The notes: generated from the sequence alone by a model not told the origin. A stretch of 64,000 bases of DNA from Lunularia cruciata (GCA_948567375.1 OX419755.1:31315001-31379000); one strand, 5' to 3'. Positions 20,844-34,160 are shown, counted from the first letter of the stretch. Numbers and translations are program-made.

Positions 20844-23285
20844 CTGGTGCATGTTGAACAAGCTAGATGGCAAGGTATTTGGAACAGGCTCTTACTTCTG
20901 AATGAAAACTCAAGGCATGTAACCAGTTTCAAGGGTATTGTCTTCTTCCGATCTTCACAAACCTCCGCCACAAGACCTTCCACCTGTCAGTTGGATTCAA
21001 AGATTAGTTTAGAAGCCTCTGTCCACAGACCTCACCCACCACCTAAATCCCAGTTTCTGTAGCAATCTTTACCTGAGTTTGTTCAACTTGAGCATGCCTA
21101 GCAAAGTTTTAAAAGTACTCTGCGATCCTTCTGTAGCACATGCCAGACCCTTCAGTGCATTTAGAGATCAAAGACTCGATGCGGTCGGAACGACTGTCAT
21201 TTCAATACGAATAACTCCCCGGGTCACTCAGGTCACCTCATCAGTGCCATGCAAAGACTAAAAACGATAGTCACTCCTCTCACAAAGAAAGAGTGCTTAT
21301 TGACTCCTAAACCTCTAAACAACTTCTAGTAGACACTGCGCATTACTCCTGGCTGTATGTGACGCAAAATATAGTTTTGTTGGCGAATTTTTGCAAGTAA
21401 TATTCCAAGGGCAAAGACATGCAGTATTTATTCTCCAAGCTAACAGAGCCTCTGGAAGAGCTCTTTAGGTTGAAGGTGGACCTTAATGGCACCGCGGATA
21501 ATCTCGGTTGTAATGGCTTTGCCTTCCATCTTTCTTCTTCACGCGAATGAGTACCGCGTACGGCCCTGTTCTATCTGCGTAGGTCATAAAGAAACGAATC
21601 GATACAGGTTACGGGAGTACTGTATTGCTTTCTCTCAAGGAAGATCATGCTCCATCCAGTTGGACGGGACTTTTCTATGTCTTGTCATCTCCAGAAAGGT
21701 CACGTTCTAAGGCTCCAGGTTGAAGGGAATTCTCTATGCTTTTCTTTCTTGCGGGGCCATGCTCTAAGGATCCGTATAAACTTTCCAAGTCCCACCCGCG
21801 TTCCACAGACGTGAAGGAATTTCACCTCTACAGTGTGCAGGGAAACTCCAAACTGTTGGCAGGGGAAGCAGAAACGAATTGAAAATATTAGTCAGTCCTC
21901 TTCCTTTAGACCTTCAATGCATCGTCGTTTGTTTAGACCTCGGGCTTTGGCTTTCCTGGCTTGTTCCTTGAATCTGCAGTTGACCTCTATAGAACTTCCA
22001 AACCACGTCAATAACACGTAGGGGATCTCCCAACGTGTATACGAGTTCTAAAGCTCTTTGCAATTCTTGATACTTTCGTCAAACTTTAAGAAGAAAGATA
22101 GTCTTTTATACGTTGATATCCGCTCTCCTCCAACTTACGTCCAGGAATTAGCGCTCCTTTTCGAGGTTCCTTGATTCAGATGGGAATGACGCCAAGAAGC
22201 TTAAACAATGGAAGCAAGAACTTAATCAGCGGAGAAAGTATGAGGCTGCTACATGCTAACGTGCGTGCTGCGGCATCAATCTATCTCCACCAATGGAGGC
22301 ACTTCTGTACCATTTCCAATCCCAGATTGCAGGGCCATGAACATTTCAACCTTAACATTTAAGAACATGACGGCCATCCTATCTGCCTGAATTTTGGATG
22401 CGGTAGCAGCAGGATCCGCTACGATCCGCTCCATCTTTTCCTTTCTAAAGGACACCTATCAATCAGCGCTCACTGAACTACACGATGATTAACTTCTTCG
22501 GGTACGCCAAGCCGTAGGAAGATAGACAGCAGGTTCCAACCCCAAAATATTTTACATTTCTAACTGCAACAAGTTTCCAGGTTAGCTATGTACGGTACTG
22601 GACAGCACAGTGTCCTTGTTCACAATTAAGTAAATAACCAGTTGCTAGTTTTCAGAAACACAGAAGTGCTTAGGATCGTAATTCAAGTGCAGTACAATTC
22701 TCATCTCTTCCTTCCTCTCCTAGACAGAACTCATATGGTAATCTTGCAAGATACTCTTCCGTTCTTCAAACCCCGTATATACTGACTATATCTTTTCGGG
22801 CAGTTGTACCAAACTCTCATTGAGGTAACTATGATTCTAATGTTGAACTCATCGATGTCTTGTCACGAAGTTCAACGTAAGCCCAAACTTATATTACCTT
22901 TTGCCGTTGTCGTTAAAGAGTGGGATGCATTTGATTGGTACGTAGGTTAATTCTGTCGCAATCCGTGTCATGATGCTCCCACGCTACACTTTGGACCGAC
23001 TCTCGATACTTCTTTCGCCCATGTCGTGGCCTGAAATCCTTAACTTGTCTGAGGAAGAAGCGTCTTCTTTGTGACACCGGACGTCAGAAAATCGCCCCGC
23101 TTCGTTTAAGCGAGTCCATCTCGGAAAGCACGACAGCAGTGTGAACCTTCAGTTTGGAGCAGAAGGGCAGATCGCGCAGCGCCACCCGCAGTCAGACGAT
23201 AGTCATAGGGCAAGGATAATTGCATCAAAGTCAGATCGTTGAGGAAGTGAATACTATCTCTGCTTGGCTGATTTTGATTGATTGA
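20844..23285 (-). other. Upstream region of the DRC3-like gene; N-terminal exons not resolved
   Basis: Candidate coding pieces on the minus strand are a stretch near 20944-21002 ('VEGLVAEVCEDRKK'), one ending at about 21072 ('TFKTLLGMLKLNKLR' followed by a GTAAAG donor), and a 52-codon ATG frame at 22276-22434 (MERIVADPAATASKIQADRM..). Their phases do not join convincingly with the first firm exon, so I leave the start open. The promoter probably lies between 22.4 and 23.7 kb. GTACGGTAC occurs at 22590. Confidence 0.35.
22276..22434 (-). CDS. Possible first coding exon or small ORF (52 aa)
   Basis: An ATG-started 52-codon frame (MERIVADPAATASKIQ.., ending ..PPLVEID) has a protein-like composition and lies about 1.4 kb upstream of the first firm DRC3 exon on the same strand. 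It ends in an in-frame stop; if it is an exon, its donor lies before that stop. No domain is recognised. It could be chance. Confidence 0.2.
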   Translation of the reverse strand: MERIVADPAATASKIQADRMAVMFLNVKVEMFMALQSGIGNGTEVPPLVEID

Positions 23286-23363
23286 TGGATTCTGATTTAC
23301 AACCGCCGCTGTCGCAAAGTCGACTTGATGCTGCGAGGAGACTTCGAGATCGGGTCAGTTGAT
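23286..23363 (+). CDS. Possible short plus-strand coding start (25 aa)
   Basis: The ATG-started frame MDSDLQPPLSQSRLDAARRL.. has a protein-like, amphipathic composition and runs into a possible GTCAGT splice donor. No continuing exon is recognisable before the minus-strand kinase gene at 23764. It may be an upstream exon of an unseen gene, a uORF, or chance. Confidence 0.15.
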
Positions 23364-23763
23364 CATCAAGCTTTTTCGCTCACATCATAGTTTCCAAAAT
23401 GGAGGAGACCTTTAGGTCCTGTTAGTTTGACATTAACTTTACTTGGTAAAGAGTAAGGGATACAACACGCCGGTTTCTTCACCGTCCACTTCGCATGGAC
23501 TCTCAGCTTTTTGGGTTAGTGGACTAGTCGAAGAACACGGGGTGAAAGTAAACAATCTTCATTTCGCGTTCAAAAGTTTTCAGCTGTTAAAAAGCGAACT
23601 TTGCGAACCCATTGATGGAAAAGAACGAAGAAGACAACCAACTCGGCAGAACAGATCCACAAGCGAGTAAGAGATAAAAGGGTATGTATCCGACCAAGAA
23701 AAGCTTGCGCACTTGATCAAACACCAGCGGGACAGAACATTTTGATTATAGTCGAGCTCGAGC

Positions 23764-26700
23764 TCACGTCTCGTTGCAACTGTCTGCATTTGAGACGTCT
23801 ACATTACTCTCAACGGTTTCTTTCCCATCACTATTGCGGGAAGAAACCTTCTTTGCTAAACTACAATCTAAGCAACTCTCCTTCTGTATCCTTGGAGATT
23901 CCGCTTCAGCCTTGGTGGTGAGTAGCCCCTTCGGCACATCCAAGGGCTCTGCCTCTTCAGGAGTCTCATCCTGTAGAAATTGCACGTCCACTGAAGTTAC
24001 TGCTACTGTCGTACATGTCTTTTCAGTCAAAGCCGTGGTAAGTGTGTTCAAAACTTCCGTCGCTGTGGGTCGCATAGAAGGACTCGGATCCGTGCAGGAA
24101 TAAAAGAGCCTCACTAAAATGCTCAATATCTTCGAGTCATCAGTAATATCACGTGTATTTGTTTCCTTGCCAACTGAAGCCGTTGAAGATGGTAATCTAA
24201 AATCATCAATTTCTGGTGGAAGTTGAGGCCGTTGCCCCATCTGCGACGTTCCAGAAAGGGACACTTGAGTGAATATATCAAGATAAATCTTTGCAACCAG
24301 ATTTTCACATTAGTAAATATCAGTCTACTCTAGAAGAGGAACTAGCAATAGAGACAATAAAAGTCGGCAACCAGTAAAGCCGAAGAACCAGAATACAGCG
24401 TAATAAGCGCGAAAAAGTAAGAGGCAACTCCAGCATAGACACTGGGCATAACGTGCTCCAGAGCACCAAATCAGTAGAAAATATCCTAGAAATGGAAGCA
24501 CAAACGAGAAATGTTAAGCAAGATTCACCTGAATGCGCGAATGAACCTTTGACTCAGATAATCCAGCGTATGGGACTTTAAGAGTGAGCAACTCCGCAAG
24601 TAAACATCCGAAGGACCAGAGATCAGCTTCCTGCAGCGAAGAATGACAGAACTAGGTATATTATACCATAATGTCACACAATCTGTATTTAGATATATCA
24701 GTCTAAGTTCAGCCATAATCTGCAACTGCAATTCATACTATTCCCCCTCAATCCGGCTGTTGGTAAAACATCGGAGTTGACGAAGAAACCCAAACTTCAA
24801 CAATGTAGTTTGGCAATTTAAGTTACCAGGCCATACGAATGACGTCCATACATTGCCCGCAATACTTCAGGAGCTATCCATCGTGGAGTCCCCACACAAA
24901 CATCTGCAGCGGGTACCCCTCTATGCGCCAAATAACAGGTGTGTGAAGAAGAGGATTGAAGAGGAACCGCACTATCAAAGTCGCACAGCTTCACAACTGG
25001 ACTGGAGAATTCAGAGTCTTGGGTTGCTTCTAGATCAATTAACACGTTGCTACTTTTCACGTCTCGATGAATGATGCCCTTCAAATGCAACACCACTAGT
25101 GCGCACGCTACACTCCTTGCAACATGCAAAGCCAACCCTGGAGGCATGTGACTTTGACCTTTATCAGCTAATCCTTGGAGAAACCCCTGTTAAATGATGC
25201 TTGCGTTAGTTTCGTATACTTCTCTCAACATCAGTTTGATAAATACAGCTGAGTTTCATTAAATTTACAGAGCTGTAATGACGAATTATTTCCACGTATC
25301 GGCAAAGCTAAGCTGAAATAAGGGAAATCCAAGTAAAGCGAAAACTTCCCTAGATTTCCTTCCTTCAAGATTTCAAAATCAAAATGGAACGTAACATAGC
25401 CAATCAACATAGGTCAATTTACAAGAGTTGGAAATCCTTCACTAAGCATTTTAAGGCATTCAGTCTATACCTCTAAGGATCCACCTCTGACATACTCCAT
25501 AAATATCATCAACTGCGGCGTGTTTGGGGTCTGAGATACGGTTCCATCTGGTGAGGCTGTGAAGCCCGAAGAAAGTTGATGACCATAAAAGGCGACGATA
25601 CAAGGATGGGGTTGAAGACTACAAAGCATGCGAAGTTCGCTAAGAGAGCTGCTCTCCAGTCCCTTCCCGGAACCACCAGGCCCTTCTGCTACTGCATCAA
25701 GCCGTCTCACCTACAGGAGTTGGATTCACTTCAAATGAGTGACTGCATGGGTGAAAAGACACATGTAAGATCTATTCTCATGAATATGCGAATCTGCATC
25801 ATGCTGAAAACTATTACCAAACTCACAGCTGCAACCTTTCAACCGTGTCTCGGCTTCTGGTTCCATGATACCGCCACCTACTATCATTACATCCTTAGGT
25901 CAAGGGAGTGGCGGACAATTCCCTCCTCCTTCAAAAGACATCATGGTCACTTCATTCTGCGCTGATAGTAATGATGAATTGCTAGAAGTAAAAACAAAAA
26001 TACTTCATTCATAACAACACAAGGTTTAACGGTCTACTGATTCCACTATAGCACCTCCTAGCTATTATTAACTTCCCAACGCAAGAGAATGGTGGAGGAT
26101 TCCCTCCTCCAAAACCACTACGTTAACCCATCTTCACTATACGGCCTCCTAGCTCCTAGCCAACCTAGCAATCATTCCCATCCTCAAGGCATGGGAATGG
26201 TAAAGAATGATGGGTACTTTTCAGAACATTATGGTTTTCAAGTCTGTAATGGGCAAATTTAATGACATTTATGCAAGGACTTGTATTCAAGCTGGTAAAT
26301 TGATTGATAACAGAACTTGACGGCACCAAATCCAAACATCTTTGATTGTCTGCTCACGTGTTTCTAGGGTGCCCACACTGAGCTCCCGGATTAAGCAAGG
26401 GGATGAAACCTTCTTATCGTTCTTATCTTTGGCAAACGAAAAAGTAACGATTCAAGATTTCCAGTTTAGTCGTAGGAAATGTTCTGACATAGCTCACTGC
26501 TCGATTTCAAACCTCGGTGAAACAAAATTCACGCACATAGATCTGGACAGACAAGCAATAGAGGGGATCTTTTTCAGTACATTGATGAACATACCTTAGC
26601 CGCGGCCGTGAAATTGCCGAAAGTGCATCGTTTAACGACTGCTCCGGACGCACCATGACCTATGTCCTCGTGTAAAACTGGTACAAGGGAACTCTCGCTC

Positions 26701-29700
26701 CCAAGGTTATTTAGACCTATGCCAGGTGAACGTGGCAAATGCATGCGTCTTAAAGGTATATACCTGTAAAGGAGAAACCACAAAAACTTCCTGAGATTTT
26801 GGAATCGGACTTGTTTGTGTCTACAACTTTAGCTGTGAATCAAGTGAAATATTGTTAGTTTATACATCGACAAGATTCTACGGCAACTTTCGCAATTTAC
26901 TCCTCGAGATCTAAATCTCTCCGAAATTATAAAACTATTAGTGAACTTACTTACTTCCAAGAGAGTGAAGATAGAAGGGCGATCAGCTATATCTTCTACA
27001 CAGACTGCCAGGACGATTTACGAGGTCGACCAGGGTTGGAAGTACTGGAAAAAGAAGCTAACAGATACCATTAATAGGCAGGTGACACTCATCTCTAGTA
27101 CGGTTAAACTTCGAACATTCATATACAAATTGCGCAAGATAGACTGCAACGAACTCTGTATTCTATCTCAGTGAACAACCAAGACCCATCAAACATGACA
27201 AATCTTCTCCGTGGGGCAAGATCAAGCTATCTCACTTTGTACCTGCAAAAATACTCTGCATCTTTCTCTGGCCGGATATCAAGAGGCCGGCATGCATCAA
27301 CAACCATCCGTGTGCTCCCCTTCGAAGTTTGGACGAGTATTACATTCCACGCATGTGGCATGTAATCAAGATATCCCCGCACTAGTTCACAGGGTATAAT
27401 GGGGTCGGCTCTGTCACATAGATACTGTACATAAGAAATGTCAGCGTCTGCACCTCCTCAATCAGGGCACTATCGAACTTATAGGATTCTCTTGAAGTAA
27501 AATATCGACCTACAGATTTCAAAGCTAGAAGATTCTTTGATTCTTTGGACATACCTTAAGAAGGATAGCCCGATGCCGACAAACACCGTACGACAATGAA
27601 CCGATAGGCAGTACATTTGACTGTCTTTGATGTTTTAAAAATCGTACAGCACCTTCACAAAGCATCAGTACAGTTGGCAGGACTGCACCAATATTCGATT
27701 TGTCGGTCGTCGTGTTGACTGAATTTCCACTGCTACCAGAACTACAAGAGCACACAAAAGGCATCCCTGCAGTACCCCCAAGAGCAGCCCGGCGCATATT
27801 TGAGATGTTTTGAGTTTTATCGCTCCCACCAAAACAATCTGATACAAATAGAGCCAAGACTGCCATTCTTTGAAAGACATTCACCTTCCGTTCCCCATCC
27901 ACGGACGATTCAAGGCCTACAAGAAGCTGCTGAGCGGATAGAGCCATAACATCCAGGTCTTCATCCTTTTCCCTGAACACCAAAGAAAGCTCAGCACCAA
28001 CATAACATATGAAGGCAAGTACAGGCGTACACAAGACAGAAGATCCAATAAAGTCCATAATGTTGCAGAGCTCTCACCAGGGAGTTCAGAATGGTTTACC
28101 TGTCAACGAGAATAACCTCTCGTGAATCAAAACAGGGTTGCTCTTGTTCCAATGCAGCTAATGATGAGAAGGGGCGGTCACGTCCCGCATCATAAAAGCC
28201 GTCATGAATTCGATCATCAAATCCGCAGAAAGATTCGGTGCAATACTTGAACGATACTTCAGAAAAATCCTGCACGGCCCTCCTGCGTTTACTTGGCTTT
28301 GGATTACTGTCCTTGTCACTTTCTTGCCGTCTGCCTGCTTTCACCCCAGCTACTGGTAGACCATTGCTGAGAATCCCTCCAATTGCCACTTTCACCTCAT
28401 CCTCCTGATACTCTGGTAAACTTAATTCAAGTTCTCCCTTGAGTCGATCGCCAGAGAAAGCTTTCCTACAAATATTCTTCTCATTTGAAGTGAGTCTATT
28501 GGCTACAACTTGCACAACCCGCACTTTCGTTGATGGCGAATGTTCTGGCTGGCAATCTCTGAAACTCTCCTCATTGTCATCACCTTGTTGGACCTCTTCA
28601 TCGAGCTGTAATTCCTTGCAAGAGTCAACCGCATCCTCGTTTTGTCTGACATTCTGTGGAGCTACCTCTCCCTCGACATCAGCTGCATCATACTCCAATT
28701 TGGTCTCCATTTGCTTACTTTTCCCTTCGCTAGAAACCAAGTCTGAAGTCGAGGCATCTTCACAATCGAGTTCCAGTACCTTCTCCGGATCCGAACTGTT
28801 ATCTGTATTAGCTACATCAGCCAGATCTCCATGATCTTCTGTTCTATGCTTCCGACTACTATTTAGTCTATCCTGTCGTGCCCTCTGCTGTTGATTATCC
28901 TGCTTCTTCCATCCTCGTCTACTTCTCAAAATTGTCTGGCCCTTAGGACTTGGTGGACTGCTGCTCTTGCCAGCAAACGGCATTGGCGAAGAGGGACTGC
29001 TACTCCCTGAACCATCCAGAAGACATCTTGTTAGATTAATAAAAATGTCATTTTAATATCGTGTTTCCTGACTTGCTCTTAGTCTCATTAATGAATCTCA
29101 TTTGCACAGCATGTTCAGATGCTTTTGTTTCTTGACCAAATTTCCATAGTTGACATCAGCTATGGCTGTAAGTGGACGGAGGAAAGTACAACTTGTATTT
29201 GAAGTTTCACACACGTGTGTTTTTCTTGCTGACTTCAGTGTATAACAAAGAAAGTTTACAGGCGTCATACAAGATGGTCTTGGGCTACAAGACAAATTCA
29301 AACGATTAAAGCCGATTGCAGAAACTGAAGGTGTGTTTCAAGGTCTGATAGGCCATTCACGAGTTCACGAAACCTCCCGGTACAGTACACAATGTGTATC
29401 AGAATTACCATGAAAAAAGATAAAAGAAGATTATTCTATTCCCGTTACAGTACGGGAGATAGTTTAAGGGGGCTTCCGATCAAGTCCCGCAGGACTCGAC
29501 AGGTCATCTTCAGATCATTAGAACAGGTAAACATGTGAGAGTAATAGAATATAGGTAATTGTGACAGGTAGACATAGTAAAGAATGCCAAGATTTTCTCG
29601 GTACCTTCAGTAAATACAAGAGAACTACCACATGGAATGTAGGAATTGCCAGTAAAATCTTCTATTCTTAACTGTCCACTTCAAGAACAACTTTCGAGAA

Positions 29701-32700
29701 CAAAATTTATTTGGAACAGAGGAATCCATCAAATGAGAGAGTCAAGTATACTACAAGAGACTGAGAAGCAGTTATGATGCGATCAGGAAGTCCAAATTTT
29801 AGAAGTAAAACGTTCTGAAGAAGCTGCTAAAAGGAACCTTGCAATAGCTTCCTCCATTGAGATTTCTCCCTGCCTCGATTCATTCGTTCTTACACTCAAA
29901 GCAGTAAAACCCCAGCCTCCGGGTCAATGCATACTGGATAAAATTACTGCTAATTAGTCAGCTAACAAAATGACAACTCACATTGGCCGGTTAATCAAAA
30001 CGGTCCAGACTGTCTCTAAATCCAACCGGTTTCAAATGTACGTTAAACGCTTTCCAAGGTTCCCGTATTTCTTTCCCAGGAGATCGAGAGATTTCAGGTA
30101 TCCCAGATGGAAGTCAGGAGCTTTTGAATGGCCTATCAACAACAAAACCATGGGCAACGATACCGCTGAGATGGAAATGGCTTAGTGTGAAGATCCAGCG
30201 CAAGATAGGTCAACCTAAAATCAAAACTTGCACAAAATAAATTGACTACCCTTTTGAGCAACTTTGGAGAGAAAAAAGAGAAAAAAACTTTAAAAAAAGG
30301 CCCCCAAGGGGACTGTCGGAGAAAAAAATTAAAAAAAACTGGCTGAAAACAGCGCTCAGGAGATGTGAAAGAAAGTAGCACGTTAGTGATCATTGGGAAG
30401 AGGGTTGGATTTTTGAGGTACATGTATGGTGGAGCAAAGAGATCAGATACACACAGCTCAGGGTCAATAGGATGATTTAGGAACAAGGTCATACATTTAC
30501 ATAGACGTGGTAAACGCACCTCCTATCACATCGTAGCTTTCTTTGACTGATGGTGATTCCCAGTCTAGGAAGTACTCTTCCTTTTCTGCTTCTGCTGATT
30601 CTTGGGACTTGGTGTTGTCCGCTGACAGCTTTTCGTTGCCTTCAAGCTTGCAACTGATCCAATGTGGTATGTCACCAGTATTCTGCAGTTTGTTGAACTG
30701 TAATTGCCACATAGACAAGAGAAAAATTTCAATTGTACTGTAAAGTTATCTGTGAGATGTTCCCCACTCACTAGTGCTTTACTTCCCTGTTCATCTCTAA
30801 GGGGAGGGACAACCCAAGTTTTACTAACGAGGGTTGAATAGAGGGACCGTTTCTTTAATATATAGAACACGCCAACATTAGCGCCTTAACAAGTGACAAT
30901 GCTAGTGTCAAAATAGGCGAGGTTGGGACGGATGAAAAGAACTATCTCATTGAAAAGATGAGATCTTTGGAGGGACATAGCAAAACCTAAATTCGTCAAC
31001 TTTTCCTTATACCACCCCAGCAAGCAATCTCATTCGACAAAGTGGGGCAGTTTTATAATGCGTCCTCAAGTTTTTAACCATTCCACATCCAAACTAGTGG
31101 CACTAGTCTATATAAAAATATATTTCGAAAAAGACCATAAACATCAAGTACAGATCAGCGCTATCAAATACCTGAGCATTGAGGGCTCTGAGCGATGTCA
31201 TGGATACAAGGCCAAGCGAATCCAGGGATGTAAGTCTGTTGTGAGCAACATCAATGCAGTTCAAGCTTGGGAGATTCGTCAACTCTGATGGGAGCTCAAC
31301 CAACTTGTTACTTGAAACTCTTAACGTCTTCAAGGATATTAATCCCGCAAACTCTTTTGGTAATACTTTCAACTTGTTGAACGATAAATCAAGCTCTTCC
31401 AAATGTTTCAAAGTACCAATCTCGGCAGGAACCCACCTGTCAGAAACACGAAAAACATTCCTTGTCAACAATGGCATTTCCTTCTCCCATTTCAATCATC
31501 AAGCGGTTTCTTTCGGTCGCAATCATCGTGCACGTCTAATATCCATGGCCACCAATAATTACAAGATTTCTACAGATACAAGCAGGAATATAGGAACGAA
31601 GTACCGAAATAAGTTTAGGAAGCCGGTGAATTCTCTCTATATTTGGTTGAACCACTTCTCATCTGATGTTGGCTACTATTTACCAGGTGTCTCTTTTTGT
31701 AATGCTCAGTCTCTACTGGAAATCATAAAACCCGGACAAAGCACCTCCTACTGTCATTGCTTATATCTGCTATTAGCTGAAGTTTTGCTACTGATCTAGA
31801 CCTTAGCATACATAATCATCGTTAGAAACCTTCTCGACTCGTCAGATCATTGTGGTCAGTTCATAAAACTAATGAGCACGAAGACGTACATATCTAAATA
31901 CCTTGTAACATCAATTTCCACGCTTAGAAGTAAAACGTAAAAGCGGAATGTGTCTATGTTGTGTAATGGCTACCCATGTCTGACAGGACTGACTCTGACA
32001 TACAATGCTAACCCAGAATTCTTTTTCTTCTTCTTTTTTATATTAAGAAAAGGTGATATCTGATTTAGTAGATATTCAATGACTATACCCTGGGAATTCG
32101 AAAGGAAATTAGTACGCAGCGAGCAACGTCCTACACATTGCTTGCACCTGCGGTTTTGAGAAAACACACACGTATGAGACATACACAAGAGTAGCTGAAA
32201 TAGTTAGGGTTTTCACAACTTACGAGATGGAGAAATGGCAAACAGAGAGGCGCGTAAGAGAATGAAGTTGCGCGATCTCCCGGGAGAGAGTGGAAGCTGA
32301 AGGACGAGCTGGTACTTGGTGAAGCTCCAATGCCCTGAGAGACCTTAGCTTTTCTAGTGGAGGCAGACTTCCCAGTCCAGCCGGACATATCTTCAAGTAT
32401 AAGTGTTCAAGCTGTGTCAGCTCTCCTAATTCTTCCGGTAGAGTTCTCACTTCGTTGGAGAAGAATTTTAATTTCCTCAAACTTTTGAAATTTTGGATGG
32501 AAGATGGAAGCACGGTAAAACTGTTATCAAAAATGAACATGTTTCTAACGCGGGATGCCGTCTCCAGCTTCGCATTTGATAGAGATGACACAGTGCAGGC
32601 ACTTGGAGACACATCAATAACATCCTCCTCTTCTGATCGTTCAGAAGCCCTCAGCACATCTACAGCTCCGTCCTCTTCTGCGGCAATTTGACCATCAACC

Positions 32701-32870
32701 CGTTGTGTCTTCATCGAAGCTATTTGTGCTAATTTGAGCTCCATACGCTTCTGAGGTTCCATTTCCTCCGACACTTTTCTCATATCCGTTTCTGAGCCAG
32801 AATTTCTGTCGGGCTTAGAAAGGTGAACTGAACCCTGCAGTACTTCTCGATCCATCCGTAAAGCAACCAT
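23764..32870 (-). CDS. LRR - EDR1-domain - Raf-like (TKL) protein kinase, 11 exons
   Basis: The layout matches the Arabidopsis At1g04210 family (LRR plus Raf-related kinase), recalled from memory. Exons: 32224-32870, 31172-31436, 30520-30697, 28100-29006, 27555-27972, 27243-27424, 26595-26763, 25471-25710, 24827-25186, 24529-24630 and 23764-24240. All joins keep phase and use GT-AG, giving about 1,314 residues. Order: acidic N-terminus; LRRs at about 115-310 ('LDLSFNKLKVLPKEF'); Ser/charged linker; EDR1/CTR1-type domain at about 690-870 ('DGFYDAGRDRPF', 'GVCRHRAILLK', 'IPCELVRGYLDYMPHAWN', 'MVVDACRP'); kinase at about 900-1195. Kinase motifs: 'GHGASG' loop, 'AAAK' lysine (about 922), 'HRDVKSSN' (about 1042), 'DFD' in place of DFG (about 1071), 'APE' and 'DLWSFGCLLAELLT'. 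No signal peptide or membrane segment is seen, so it should be cytoplasmic. The start ATG at 32870 is the first in frame; an upstream exon is possible. Confidence 0.88.
25711..26594 (-). other. Kinase intron 7 with a local degenerate repeat
   Basis: Between exons 7 and 8 the stretches at about 25860-25980 and 26030-26220 share wording such as 'agggagtggcggacaattccctcctcc' versus 'agaatggtggaggattccctcctcc', plus 'cactata..cctcctagct' twice. It is a decayed local duplication and is non-coding. Confidence 0.45.
29007..30519 (-). other. Kinase intron 3 (1.5 kb), no nested gene seen
   Basis: This intron separates the LRR exons from the Ser/charged linker exon. It contains GTACAGTAC at 29380 and a purine-rich stretch at 30260-30340. 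The open frame at 30136-30519 is chance. Confidence 0.5.
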
Positions 32871-34160
32871 TCTCCAGATTTTTTGCAGGAGCCTACTCCA
32901 AGAACCAAGGTCGCAATAGACCGGAAACAAACAGCGGCAACCTCAGGAGATGTGGCGGAAATGCTTGCAAAAAACTTTACCCCGTATAACTTTTTCTGCC
33001 ATGTCTTTCTTCAATTTAACAAACGAGAAGAGCAGGGGTTCTGCAATCATCTTCCCAGGAGGAATGTAGGCAGGGAGACGTCTCACACACGATCCCACAT
33101 TTATTAGCACAGGTGGTGAGTATGAAGTGCCGAAAAGTCGCAATCAGTGACCAGTCAAATCATAGCATTGCCGTGACGCGCAAGACGTTCTCCGTGAATT
33201 ATCACACTCACGAAAAGACCAGAAACACCCTATCAAAAGTCTTTCCAATCTGAACAGAAAATCCACACCACGGTCATAATCTTCTGTGATACAGAATGAC
33301 ATGATCCGATGGAAGTCTCGACTTATAAGAAGCCTGGTCAAGGAACAAAGACGTAAGGAGGTATGCAATTCTTTGCAACCTACGCGAGGTTGACAAACAA
33401 ATTTGGCCAAACGACCGAAGCAGAAGAAGGCGCTCGGTTGTCAACCTCTCCGCGCTCCAACTCATCAGCAGAAGCCTAGCATTCGCATACCGTCTAGTCC
33501 TCCGACCACGATCACGACCACTCTCACAACATCAATTTCTGGGAAGCGTCCCGGAGGCTCTATCATTTCGTCCCCGAGTGGTTTCCCATTTGAAAAAGTC
33601 ACCTAAACCGCAACGCATCTCGTCAACTCTTCTCGTCTTACTCCCAATCCTCCTGTCCTCACTGTTCCCTCCCCTTCCCCCTGTAGTACGATCGACTCAT
33701 GCATCATCGTCGTCGCCTACACCCCCACTTCCATCGCCGCAATGACCCCGTGCTCTCTAAAGACACTTTCTTCCTTCGAAGCTTTTCTCGACTCCATCAG
33801 AGGAAGAATTTGCCGCTCCCGTCTTCACGGCCTGTTTATCACGTTCCAGTAACTCTGTTCGAGGCTTTTGTAGCCGTACGATCTCCATCTCACTGGCAAA
33901 CTCCATCCTTCCATGACGGACTCTAACTCTCTAACCAGTGAAACTCCACATGATTAAGAATACCTGGCTAGATTTCTCTTCACAGATATCTCCCGTGGAC
34001 GAATACGAATAAATACGAATGCCGGTCGCTTGACCGGTAGTCACCAGTTTCTGCTCAGGAGTCAAGTCTAAACTATGGGGATTCCTGGAGACTGAACGGA
34101 AACTGCGAGTCCACAGGCGGCGGTGATCACTGGAGCCAAATTCGACTCGAGTCGACATAG
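32871..34160 (-). other. 5' flank of the kinase gene; possible upstream exon at 33931-34158
   Basis: A minus-strand frame from ATG at 34158 (MSTRVEFGSSDHRRLWTRSF.., 75 codons) carries a plausible donor CCAG|GTATTC. It might be an upstream exon of the kinase gene, but I could not find a phase-correct acceptor. The pyrimidine-rich plus-strand tract at 33625-33690 looks like a promoter Y-patch or 5' untranslated region. No TATA box is convincing. The plus-strand frames at 33403-33606 and 33699-33926 look accidental. Confidence 0.35.
34142..34155. repeat. 14-bp perfect palindrome at the composition boundary
   Basis: TCGACTCGAGTCGA is its own reverse complement. It lies within about 20 bases of the point where the sequence turns from mixed composition to very AT-rich. 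It may be chance, a rearrangement point, or a joining artefact. Confidence 0.7.

Noticed and set aside
23774-24103. 109-codon plus-strand open frame opposite the last kinase exon
   Set aside because: It is the antisense shadow of the Ser/Glu-rich C-terminus of the kinase.
28439-28834. 131-codon Ser-rich plus-strand open frame
   Set aside because: It is the antisense of the acidic linker exon of the kinase.
34142-34155. Foreign (vector) origin of everything right of the palindrome
   Set aside because: The right half contains plant transposons and a fragment of the LINE family found on the left, so a vector or contaminant origin is not supported; only a join artefact remains possible.
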